From positions 1-32,032 of the forward strand of contig CAIVZR010000013.1 of NCBI GenBank assembly GCA_903910445.1: a stretch of 32,032 bases of DNA, read 5' to 3'. The DNA is from an uncultured Bacteroidota bacterium (GTDB taxonomy: Bacteria; Bacteroidota; Bacteroidia; UKL13-3). Made by a program: the position numbers and the translations under genes. Shown here piece by piece: positions 24,623-32,032 of the stretch (position 1 is the stretch's first letter; each line of letters opens with the position of its first letter). The notes under the pieces are model-generated. The model had not been told where the DNA came from. It made no database searches and saw only the letters and a list, made by a program, of their open reading frames with translations.

Positions 24623-26173
24623 TTACCATTTAAACACTTTCTTCCAACCCGTTTCACCTTGCTGCGTAACTTTCAAGATATACATCCCTTGAGGCAGCGA
24701 ACTGATATTCAAGTTGTATTCAGGTTCATTAATATTAGATTTCAATCGCTCTTTTCCATCCAAATCAAAAATTGATACAGAAGCCATTTGAGGGTTGTCT
24801 AACGTTATCGTAACCTGATCATTGGCGGGATTAGGGAAGACATTAAATTCGAGAGCTGCGTTTACTAATTTAATTCCAGTGGGGTTGAGTAAGGTACTAT
24901 CCAAAATAATATTTTCATCACCTGCTTGATAATTGGTATAGGTGAAATAACATAACATCATTTCATCGGTGGTGTTTTCTCCTAGGCCAACATTCTTTGG
25001 CGGACTAGAAGGATTGAAAACATTATTCACCGTATTATCATAAACACCGACACCGTAAATTTTAGTGCCTTTAGGGAATTTTACAATCTTGCGAAAAGTA
25101 TAAGCCCCTTGCCAATGAAAATCCCAGCTAGGAATATTGCATAGTTTTAAAGTATCGTTTAAAGAAGTTACAGCAAACGTTTTATATGATTTGCCGATGA
25201 GATGCATATGCGGGGCTACTGAGATTATACTGTAATCGGCAGTATTATCCATGGTAAATAATTGATTGAAAGTCTTGACGGTATTGGCAGGAATAAAGAG
25301 TGGGCCATTGGTAATACCACCATTGACGGCGCTGATATGATTGAGAATAGGGGCAACAAAAACCTCACGTGGATTTGTTATGGTTGAATATTTGAAATGG
25401 CATGATGTGCTATCTCTTTTAGTCATGCTGCCTGGAGCGTAGTGAATTTGCATGATGTAAAAAGCATTGGCAGATACTCGAATTCCCATATTGGCAGGAA
25501 TGTCGATAAGGTTGCCTCCCGGTACCCATCCTCCAATAAGCGTTGCGGTATTACTTCCTACACCACCACCCGAACTAGAATAGCCAGGCAGCGGGTCGGC
25601 AATATCAAGATTTTTGCATGTTTGTGCATTGTCTTGGAACAATAAAATATGATGAACGATGGATAAATTTTTCGGTTCAAATTCAATTTGTGCTAAAAAT
25701 TTATCTGCTGTGATGCCCGATGGAATTACAAAGCAACGATAGTCGTCGGTATTTTTATTGACAGCGTAAGTTGGGATGCTTATAGATTTATCGGGGCTTT
25801 GCATTTTAATCCCTGTTGGGAATGTTGGTGCAATTGGGGCGGTATTCAAATCGCCAGAGGGTGCACCAGCATTCACCCAGTCGGCGATATCTGTAATTTC
25901 CTGAGTGCTTAAAACACGTTCGCCTTTGAAGTGATTATAAGTTGGATCGGCATGCCAAGGAGGCATAATTTTGGAACTAGTGGCTACCTTAATTCCGAAA
26001 GCATTGGCTTGTGCATTGGCATAGCTCGATAGAGGAAATGGAGCAATACCGCCTGTTCTATGACATTCGGTGCAATGGGTATAAATAATCTTTGCGATTT
26101 TAGAACTCCAGGTAGGAGTTTGTGAATAGGCAATTGAGCTGATGAACAGCAATAAGATGGAAATTCGTTTCAT
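24623..26173 (-). CDS. T9SS-exported cytochrome c / PHM-like copper monooxygenase fusion
   Basis: The 516-residue protein has four parts. Residues 1-17 are a signal peptide (SILLLFISSIAYS). Residues 18-~105 are a cytochrome c domain with CTECH (34-38) and a likely distal Met70 in KIMPPW. Residues ~130-430 are a type-II copper monooxygenase pair of domains as in peptidylglycine and dopamine monooxygenases: CuA ligands H174-H175 (VHHILLF) and H244 (MQIHY), and CuB ligands H322 and H324 (APHMHLIG) plus M405 or M406 (TDEMMLCYF). Residues ~440-516 are a T9SS type-A sorting domain (FNVFPNPANDQ, ending GWKKVFKW). All copper ligands are kept, so an active O2-dependent hydroxylase at the cell surface is likely; the substrate is unknown. 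A good promoter precedes it, and cytochrome genes follow. Confidence 0.9.
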   Translation of the reverse strand: MKRISILLLFISSIAYSQTPTWSSKIAKIIYTHCTECHRTGGIAPFPLSSYANAQANAFGIKVATSSKIMPPWHADPTYNHFKGERVLSTQEITDIADWVNAGAPSGDLNTAPIAPTFPTGIKMQSPDKSISIPTYAVNKNTDDYRCFVIPSGITADKFLAQIEFEPKNLSIVHHILLFQDNAQTCKNLDIADPLPGYSSSGGGVGSNTATLIGGWVPGGNLIDIPANMGIRVSANAFYIMQIHYAPGSMTKRDSTSCHFKYSTITNPREVFVAPILNHISAVNGGITNGPLFIPANTVKTFNQLFTMDNTADYSIISVAPHMHLIGKSYKTFAVTSLNDTLKLCNIPSWDFHWQGAYTFRKIVKFPKGTKIYGVGVYDNTVNNVFNPSSPPKNVGLGENTTDEMMLCYFTYTNYQAGDENIILDSTLLNPTGIKLVNAALEFNVFPNPANDQVTITLDNPQMASVSIFDLDGKERLKSNINEPEYNLNISSLPQGMYILKVTQQGETGWKKVFKW

Positions 26174-26199
26174 GGGGAAAATTAATTCTCGTTATAAAA

Positions 26200-26230
26200 C
26201 AAATATAGAGAAAAAAGTGATTGGTGGCAA
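26200..26230 (-). promoter_or_regulatory. Bacteroidota-type promoter of the monooxygenase gene
   Basis: On the minus strand TTG (26228-26230) is followed after 20 nt by TATATTTG (26200-26207). This matches the -33 TTG and -7 TAnnTTTG elements of the Bacteroidota housekeeping sigma factor. The expected start of transcription is near 26193-26197, leaving a leader of about 20-25 nt before the ATG at 26173. Confidence 0.65.
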
Positions 26231-26368
26231 GTTGAATTAATTGAATTATAGCATTGATAACTTTTGCAAAGTTCATAAAAGAATAAATAGAAAAACCCTC
26301 GATTTGCAAACCTTATTGTTGGCTTTAAATTGAAATTTTACAAATCAAAACTTTTTCAAAGTTATTCC

Positions 26369-29300
26369 CTAATTCTTCACCACTTTCTTCACCCATTGTA
26401 CCCCATCTTCATGATTTATTTTCAAGAGATAAACACCGTTACTTAGTGCAGAAGTATTGATATTGGTTGTGGTCAATAATTTTCCAGTTATAATCACTTT
26501 TCCACTCATATCACAAATGCTATAATTTGATTTTGCAATTTCTTTGGGTTCAATGAAACTGTGAATGATAAGCAGGTCGTGCATTGGGTCGGGATAAACA
26601 GCGAAGGTTTGATTGTTCCATTTCTGTATATTAATGCCATTCGTTGTAACATTTACGGTTACTGTTTTTGTAACGCTGCAAGTATTTGAATCGGTTGCTA
26701 AAACAGAATAAGTAGTATTAACGATGGGTGAAGCAATGACAACACTACCGCTGCTAGTATTCAATCCAACAGTTGGTGTCCATTGATAATTTTGCGCACC
26801 GGAGGCTGTGAGTATAACCGTTTGCCCTTTGTTGATCGTTGGTGATGATGGGCTTATCGATACCGTTGGAAGATCGTTTACAGTGATTGAAAAGTCAGCG
26901 GTATCTCTGCATTGATTATTTGAAATTGCGATGACATGATACACTGTGGAGTTAACTGGTGATGCAATTACGGTGGAAGTATTGGTGGCATTTAATCCGA
27001 GGCTAGGGTACCATTCATAATTTAATCCTCCACTGGCGGTGAGTGTGATAGCTTGTCCTTTGCATAAATAATTTGAACCTGATATTTTAGCAATAGGTAA
27101 TGGGTAAACATTGATGGTAATTTGTGCAGTATCGGCGCAGCCTCCAGCATTGGAACCTACAACAAAATAGGTGGTAGTTGTAGTTGGTTTAACATTTGCA
27201 ACCGTGGCAAAACCTCCGAGTAAACCTGGTGCTGGCAACCAGTTATAAAATAATCCACCAGATGCTGTGAGGGTTGTTTGTTCGCCAACGCATAATGAAG
27301 TATCAAGAGCAGATAAGCTCACCGTTGGGAAATTATTTACCTCAACTCGAATTGATATTGTATCGGTACAGCCATGAGAATTTAGTCCAGCCAATCGGTA
27401 TATGGTAGTAGCGGAAGGTGAAACGGTAATACTATTTGAAGATGCCCCAGCAAAGCCGTTGGTTGGAAGCCAATAATAATTGGTTCCTCCACCAGCACTT
27501 AACTGAGTACTTTCTCCAATACACAATTGCGTATCGGTTGCCTGAATTTTTAGATGTGTTGCACTGTAATAATTGAGCATGAATTCGGCAGTGTCGATGC
27601 AACCTTGCGCATTGGTACCAATCACCTTATAAAGGGTTGGTGATGGTGGATTCACCACAACAGTTGCCCCCACACTATCATTCAAGCCTGGAGCAGGAAG
27701 CCATCTATAGGTGCTCGCTCCTGAAGCCACAAGGGTGAGCGGTTTATTAGGGCAAGCACTATCTTGTGATGGGGTAATTTTAACAACTGAATTTTGATTG
27801 ACAATTATTGTAATGAAAGATGAATCGGTGCAGCCCGATGCATTTCTTGCAAACATTTTATAGGTGGTGGTTAATGATGGAGTTGCTTTTACAGTGATAC
27901 CAAAGCCGGTATCCAAGCTTGTTGTTGGTGTCCATCGATAGAATACTGCTCCTGAAGTGGCGGTTAATTGAGTGCTGTAGCCTTTACAAATTGAGGTGTT
28001 GCCTGTAACACTCTTTGCTGGAAGTGGCAATACATTGATGGTGATATAATTGGTATCGGTGCAACCATTAGTTGTTTGCATCACCACCCTATAAGTTCTT
28101 GTTGTATCAAGGGTTGCAATTACATTTCTTCCACTGGTAGTATTTAAGCCGGTAGCTGGCGACCAATTAAAAATGGTACCAATACCATCGGCGAATAGTT
28201 TTACAGGTTGGAATTTACAGGTTGTTGTTTTATCCGCAGCAATGCCAACTCTTGGTTTGCAGGCTGAGACTGTTGTGCAGCCACCTACCATTTGGCCATC
28301 AATCCAGGAGAAACGATTGAAAATCCAGTTTTTCAATGCCATCACCTCATCTTCTCGAGTATAACTAAGAGGAGAAGGGTTAGGCCATACATACAATCCC
28401 AGTACAGGCCATCGCTGCTCATTTCTTACGGCTGCATCTTTCAGGTAATTTGCTGTTGAATCTAAGAAATTACTTATTTGATTGAAGGATAAAGTTTTTT
28501 GCCGGAGCTCATTCCATCGGCAATAAAAGGCACGCACGTAAGTAGTGTCTTGTCTGAATCGTTTCCACCAAAATGGGGCCGTGGATGATAAATCAATTTC
28601 CCATCCTGTTGGGTCGGAACTATTGCCATAGTCAGCATTATTCCATGCCAGATTGAAATCCCAAATAGGCCCCATGATAAGCTTCCCTCCATGGTTATCT
28701 TTGTTTTTATAAAAATAAGAACTGAGTCGATAGCCATCTACATTTTTGCTAATTTCATTCATGATAGAAAAATCAATGAATGAATTCATGTCGGCATATT
28801 TTCTGTAACCATTGGTATCGCTTATTTGTGAGCCGTACAATGCATTTTCAAACAAGTAAACATAGTTCTTTATATAATTTAATTGTTGTGTTGTCATATC
28901 AGGGCCATTGGGATAATCGTACTGAAAATAAACACGGTTAGGTGAGCCAGGATAAGTAGGAAATGTATCCTGCCAACCTCCATTATTATTCCCTGTGGTT
29001 TTATCAATTTTAATGATATAGCCACCAGTTAAATTTACTCCTGAAGTATCGTCAATTTTTAATTTTGAAATATCTACACGATTCACATCACGCTTTATCT
29101 TTTCCATTAAAATATAAATACCTTCATAGTTTCCATTAATAAATAATTCGAAATAACGATAGCGTGTTGCATATCGGCCTGTTCGTTTTGCAAGTTCGTA
29201 GGTGAGTACATCGCGCATCAACGATTTATCGTTATAGGTTGCATTAAGAATCCAATCGTGTTCGGGAGGCATTCCTAATAAGGAAGTATTGCTATCCAAT

Positions 29301-30052
29301 CCAGTACCATCGACTGTGCTAAAGCTATAGGGCTTTTTGGGAAAGCTTTGAGAAGATGAACCTCGTGTTTCAATGGTAATACGATGGGTGTAAAATCTCG
29401 TAGTATCGGCAATCTTATTTAAAGAGGTATCAATGCTAACGATGCACATGCGAGCATTAACTCTCGATGCGTCGGGGATGCCTTGATTGAAGGTATTCAT
29501 CCACATGATGGGTAAGTTTGAATTGATGAAAGGAAATGGCTTGGAAGGATTACTTGAGAAGATTAAACTCCATCCTAATAAACTTCCGGCATCGCTACTT
29601 TTCTTGGAATCAAAAATCATCAACTTCCAAATTCCATTCGGGTTTTGGCCATTATTCACGGCACTTAATGAAGCTTCAGGTCGGAAGCTACCAGTGAAAG
29701 GCGCATTGGCATTCACTATTTTATTGGTAGTATTATTTGTGAAAATACAATTGGTATAATTGTCACCACTTCCTCCATTTTTTGTACTTAATTCAACGGT
29801 AACGCCATTAGGTGAAACCAAGAAGATATTCAAGTCGGCATCATTAGGGTGGGAGATATTTACCACGACTCCATAAACACCAAAATTAGTATCGATATAG
29901 TTATTGCCCATGCTAACTGATTGTGTATAGAAATTGGGCACGCTATCGTTGGTAATAGACCCTCCCGTTCCATTATAAACTTGGGCAGTAATTGCACCAT
30001 GGAACAAAAAGAGCGTTGAAAATAATAATATAACGCGTAAAACGTATTTCAT
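26369..30052 (-). CDS. T9SS-secreted CotH-kinase-family protein with P-domain and seven Ig-like repeats
   Basis: The 1227 residues begin with a signal peptide ending HGAITA. Residues ~25-170 are a proprotein-convertase P-domain (VVVNISHPNDADLNIFLVSP, then NPNGIWKLMIFDS). Residues ~195-590 are a CotH domain with FELFINGNYEGIYILMEKIK (~301-320) and GPIWDFNLAWNN (~463-475), the blocks that carry the ATP- and metal-binding residues of CotH protein kinases. Seven ~77-residue Ig/PKD-like repeats follow (~595-1140), each with C-x-G near the start and xGCxD near the end; the seventh has lost the first Cys (SPTINKGQ). The T9SS type-A domain ends the protein (FAVYPDPMHD, ending VKKVVKN), with Asp replacing the usual Asn of YPNP. 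Bacillus CotH phosphorylates spore-coat proteins; the target here is unknown. Confidence 0.92.
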   Translation of the reverse strand: MKYVLRVILLFSTLFLFHGAITAQVYNGTGGSITNDSVPNFYTQSVSMGNNYIDTNFGVYGVVVNISHPNDADLNIFLVSPNGVTVELSTKNGGSGDNYTNCIFTNNTTNKIVNANAPFTGSFRPEASLSAVNNGQNPNGIWKLMIFDSKKSSDAGSLLGWSLIFSSNPSKPFPFINSNLPIMWMNTFNQGIPDASRVNARMCIVSIDTSLNKIADTTRFYTHRITIETRGSSSQSFPKKPYSFSTVDGTGLDSNTSLLGMPPEHDWILNATYNDKSLMRDVLTYELAKRTGRYATRYRYFELFINGNYEGIYILMEKIKRDVNRVDISKLKIDDTSGVNLTGGYIIKIDKTTGNNNGGWQDTFPTYPGSPNRVYFQYDYPNGPDMTTQQLNYIKNYVYLFENALYGSQISDTNGYRKYADMNSFIDFSIMNEISKNVDGYRLSSYFYKNKDNHGGKLIMGPIWDFNLAWNNADYGNSSDPTGWEIDLSSTAPFWWKRFRQDTTYVRAFYCRWNELRQKTLSFNQISNFLDSTANYLKDAAVRNEQRWPVLGLYVWPNPSPLSYTREDEVMALKNWIFNRFSWIDGQMVGGCTTVSACKPRVGIAADKTTTCKFQPVKLFADGIGTIFNWSPATGLNTTSGRNVIATLDTTRTYRVVMQTTNGCTDTNYITINVLPLPAKSVTGNTSICKGYSTQLTATSGAVFYRWTPTTSLDTGFGITVKATPSLTTTYKMFARNASGCTDSSFITIIVNQNSVVKITPSQDSACPNKPLTLVASGASTYRWLPAPGLNDSVGATVVVNPPSPTLYKVIGTNAQGCIDTAEFMLNYYSATHLKIQATDTQLCIGESTQLSAGGGTNYYWLPTNGFAGASSNSITVSPSATTIYRLAGLNSHGCTDTISIRVEVNNFPTVSLSALDTSLCVGEQTTLTASGGLFYNWLPAPGLLGGFATVANVKPTTTTTYFVVGSNAGGCADTAQITINVYPLPIAKISGSNYLCKGQAITLTASGGLNYEWYPSLGLNATNTSTVIASPVNSTVYHVIAISNNQCRDTADFSITVNDLPTVSISPSSPTINKGQTVILTASGAQNYQWTPTVGLNTSSGSVVIASPIVNTTYSVLATDSNTCSVTKTVTVNVTTNGINIQKWNNQTFAVYPDPMHDLLIIHSFIEPKEIAKSNYSICDMSGKVIITGKLLTTTNINTSALSNGVYLLKINHEDGVQWVKKVVKN

Positions 30053-30415
30053 GATTTAATCTTAAAATGCCGAAATTAATGATTTATTATGGAATGTAGA
30101 AAGAAATAGAAAATGGGTTTTTATTTGAGTGATTGGCGTTTTTTGAATTAATTTACCTTGCAATATTGTTACTCAACTGTTTCGTCGTTATGATTTCTTA
30201 TTCAGCACATTAAATTGAATGTTAGCTGGTTTTTGAGCTCATTACAAACCGAAGGCCTTAAAGATTGAATCAGTGAAAATTGCCTTGTGCAATTGTTGAA
30301 TTAGCTTTTGTTGCTTAGCAGGAAATTGTGAAATAAATTCATCGATGGTACTTGCCTTTTGCATCTAAAATAATTTATTTCAAAAAAAGCAAATAAATGG
30401 AAATTTCAAAAATGA
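30053..30415. other. Intergenic stretch holding only a DUF1801 remnant
   Basis: Apart from the 123-base remnant at 30242-30364, this AT-rich stretch shows no coding sequence, tRNA, strong hairpin or clear promoter. The 190 bases upstream of the CotH gene lack an exact TAnnTTTG box; TAATTTCG near 30075 is one base off and has no matching TTG. Confidence 0.5.
30242..30364 (-). pseudogene. DUF1801 N-terminal remnant
   Basis: An ATG at 30362-30364 opens a 40-residue frame: MQKASTIDEFISQFPAKQQK, then LIQQLHKAIFTDSIFKAFGL and a stop. The first 29 residues match the start of DUF1801 proteins (TIDEYIAQFPxxxQxxLxxIRxxI), but the family's core and C-terminus (~90 residues) are absent. I see no downstream frame that restores them. 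It is most likely a truncated gene copy; translation of the short peptide cannot be excluded. Confidence 0.6.
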
Positions 30416-30778
30416 TTATGAAATTCTAGCTTGTTTTTTATTTTGTACTGCACGTATTATTAATAAAACTATGGTGGCTAGCCATCCAATAGGGTAGGTA
30501 ACCATGGTTAAACCCCACCACATCGAGTAAGCACTTGTACCTCCTATGCCTCCTAAACTCGTCCAAAAAAAAAGAAAGAATACGCCAACTAAAATCAAGG
30601 CTGCGTAGAGAATAAAATAATTTTTGTGACGATCTTTTTTTAGATATGCAGCAATAGCAAGTAATATACTGCCTATGGCAATGACTACCGAACCCTCCAT
30701 TGGGTCGAGCGCCCCGGCGATAACGCCGATGACGCCAATAATAAAAAGTATCTGAATCCAGTTTGTTTTCTCTTTCAT
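30416..30778 (-). CDS. Small four-helix membrane protein, function unknown
   Basis: The 120 residues form four hydrophobic segments at about 8-24 (IQILFIIGVIGVIAGAL), 28-46, 53-72 (NYFILYAALILVGVFFLFFW) and 87-110, with lysine-rich loops and tail (KKDRHKN, QNKKQARIS). Proteins of this outline, with the DPMEGSVVIAIGS segment between helices 1 and 2, are common as hypothetical proteins in Bacteroidota. No catalytic motif is visible. It stands alone between nadE and the remnant; the 83-bp gap upstream shows no clear promoter box. Confidence 0.75.
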   Translation of the reverse strand: MKEKTNWIQILFIIGVIGVIAGALDPMEGSVVIAIGSILLAIAAYLKKDRHKNYFILYAALILVGVFFLFFWTSLGGIGGTSAYSMWWGLTMVTYPIGWLATIVLLIIRAVQNKKQARIS

Positions 30779-30861
30779 AAATAAGATTGGTTTTCTCTTA
30801 TGAAAACTTAAAAACGAAGGTAGAAATTGGATTTATTCCCAACTATGATGTAAGTCAGTTA

Positions 30862-32032
30862 TTAACTTAAGTACTTCCCAACGATTGGCAAACGACGACC
30901 GCTGCCAAATGCTTTGGGAGAGACTCTCAAAATTGGGGGCGTTTGATGACGCTTGTATTCATTGGTATTCACCATTTTTAAAATGCGTTGTACCAAGGCA
31001 CTATCGAATCCCATGGCTACCAGTTCGTTGGGGCCTTGACGGTTTTCAATATATTCATACAATACCTTATCTAAAATACTGTAATCGGGCAACGAATCGC
31101 TGTCTTTTTGACCAGGGCGTAATTCCGCACTCGGCGCTTTTTGAATAATATTTAAAGGTATAATTTCTTCATTCCGATTGATATATTTTGCCAGTTCGTA
31201 AATCTGAGTTTTATATACATCACCTAAGACAGCCAACCCTCCGCACATATCACCATATAGTGTTCCGTAACCGACAGCGGCTTCACTTTTATTGGTGGTA
31301 TTTAAAAGGATGTATCCAAATTTATTACTCATTGCCATCAATAATAAACCGCGCGCTCGCGCCTGTATATTTTCTTCGGCAATATCGGGGGTGGTGCCTT
31401 CAAACTGAGTTTTTAAAGTGCTTTCCACGCTGTTTACAATCTCTTCAATTGGGATGATATCATAAGGCGACTGGGTGTTTTTAATCATTTGCAAGGAATC
31501 ATTTACGCTGCCTTCACTGCTGTATTTACTTGGCAGCATCACACTTCTTACATTCTCTTTTCCTAATGCCTCAACCGCTAACGCGAGTACAATGGCACTG
31601 TCAATTCCACCACTCATGCCAAGTATCGCTTTCTTAAATCCAAGCTTTGAAAAGTATTCACTGATACCTAAAACCAGGGCATCATGAATGAGTTCAATAC
31701 TACTAAAACCAAAATCGAGTACAGGTTCTTCATAGTCATCGGTATCCACTACTTTGAAATCTTCTTCAAAATATTTCAACTCATTTACCAGCTCTGCTTT
31801 TCCATTGAATGCTACACTGCCGCCATCGAAGATGAGCTCGGTTTGAGCTCCCACATGGTTCACATAAAAGAGTGGTATCTGATATTTTTCTGCATTATCT
31901 CTCAATGCTTTTTTACGTTCTTCAATATGCTTGTAGTCGAAAGGAGAGGCTGCAATATTAATCATCATCGTAGGCTCCTGCTTGATGAGTTCATCCATCG
32001 GACAAATGGTGTACAATGGATTCTCATTGATA
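30862..32032 (-). CDS. nadE: NAD+ synthetase (glutamine-dependent type), 3' part
   Basis: The frame is open at the right edge (codons before 32016 read INENPL), so the start is outside. The first ~95 in-window residues are the end of an N-terminal nitrilase-type glutaminase domain (TMMINIAASPFDYKHIEERK, then YVNHVGAQTELIFDGGS). The synthetase domain follows: P-loop ILGMSGGIDSAIVLALA, then NTTNKSEAAVGYGTLYGDMC, GDVYKTQIYELAKY and PSAELRPGQKDSDSLPDY, ending GSGRRLPIVGKYLS. It makes NAD+ from nicotinic-acid adenine dinucleotide, ATP and glutamine in the cytoplasm. All expected synthetase motifs are intact. Full-length relatives are ~540 residues; about 390 are in view. Confidence 0.95.
   Translation of the reverse strand, partial: INENPLYTICPMDELIKQEPTMMINIAASPFDYKHIEERKKALRDNAEKYQIPLFYVNHVGAQTELIFDGGSVAFNGKAELVNELKYFEEDFKVVDTDDYEEPVLDFGFSSIELIHDALVLGISEYFSKLGFKKAILGMSGGIDSAIVLALAVEALGKENVRSVMLPSKYSSEGSVNDSLQMIKNTQSPYDIIPIEEIVNSVESTLKTQFEGTTPDIAEENIQARARGLLLMAMSNKFGYILLNTTNKSEAAVGYGTLYGDMCGGLAVLGDVYKTQIYELAKYINRNEEIIPLNIIQKAPSAELRPGQKDSDSLPDYSILDKVLYEYIENRQGPNELVAMGFDSALVQRILKMVNTNEYKRHQTPPILRVSPKAFGSGRRLPIVGKYLS

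Noticed and set aside
26347-26363. Short hairpin AACTTT/AAAGTT after the CotH gene.
   Set aside because: The six-bp AT-only stem with a three-base loop is too weak to call as a terminator.

Overview
The window looks like a chromosomal segment of a Bacteroidota bacterium, probably Chitinophagales- or Sphingobacteriales-like. The DNA is AT-rich. Three secreted proteins end in type IX secretion (T9SS) type-A sorting domains. Genes lack obvious Shine-Dalgarno sites, and one clear Bacteroidota-type promoter (TTG, 20 nt, TATATTTG) is visible. There is also an RND-TolC fusion pump and a TonB-dependent receptor with a carboxypeptidase-like N-terminal domain. No rRNA, tRNA, CRISPR array, insertion sequence or prophage was seen.

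Layout. (1) 1-3.9 kb: the 3' part of a giant surface protein (beta-helix end, about 11 PKD-like repeats, T9SS tail), followed by a terminator. (2) 4.1-5.9 kb, minus strand: a DUF1801 protein and a DEDDh exonuclease/GIY-YIG endonuclease fusion whose only plausible start codon is ATT. (3) 6.1-12.0 kb, minus strand: a metal-efflux operon of a small membrane-anchored protein (apparent CTG start), a CusA/CzcA-type RND pump fused to a TolC-like domain, and a lipoprotein adaptor. (4) 12.1-13.8 kb: a debris zone with a truncated MATE transporter abutting a truncated small gene and an internally deleted DJ-1/AraC regulator, around two intact genes (DUF1801 and SRPBCC). (5) 13.8-17.5 kb, minus strand: SpoU-type RNA methyltransferase, TonB-dependent receptor and DUF962/Mpo1-like protein. 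(6) 17.55-22.3 kb, plus strand, diverging from (5) with only 2 bp between start codons: an Omp85/BamA-like lipoprotein, an M48-like protein that has lost its catalytic Glu, an omega-amidase-type nitrilase and a dienelactone-hydrolase lipoprotein. (7) 22.4-26.2 kb, minus strand: a T9SS-exported cytochrome c/copper monooxygenase fusion, a membrane b-type cytochrome, a 12-heme cytochrome c and a small secreted protein. (8) 26.4-30.1 kb: a CotH-type T9SS protein with a P-domain and seven Ig-like repeats. (9) 30.2-32 kb: a DUF1801 remnant, a small membrane protein and the 3' part of nadE.

How the genes may work together. Region 7 reads as a redox module: a membrane cytochrome b and a 12-heme periplasmic cytochrome next to a secreted copper monooxygenase that carries its own cytochrome c domain. 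Region 6 pairs an outer-membrane insertase-like protein with a catalytically altered M48 relative, recalling the BamA-BepA partnership of E. coli. Region 3 is a tripartite cation-efflux pump made by two or three genes. All functional statements come from motifs read by eye and family knowledge; no search was run.
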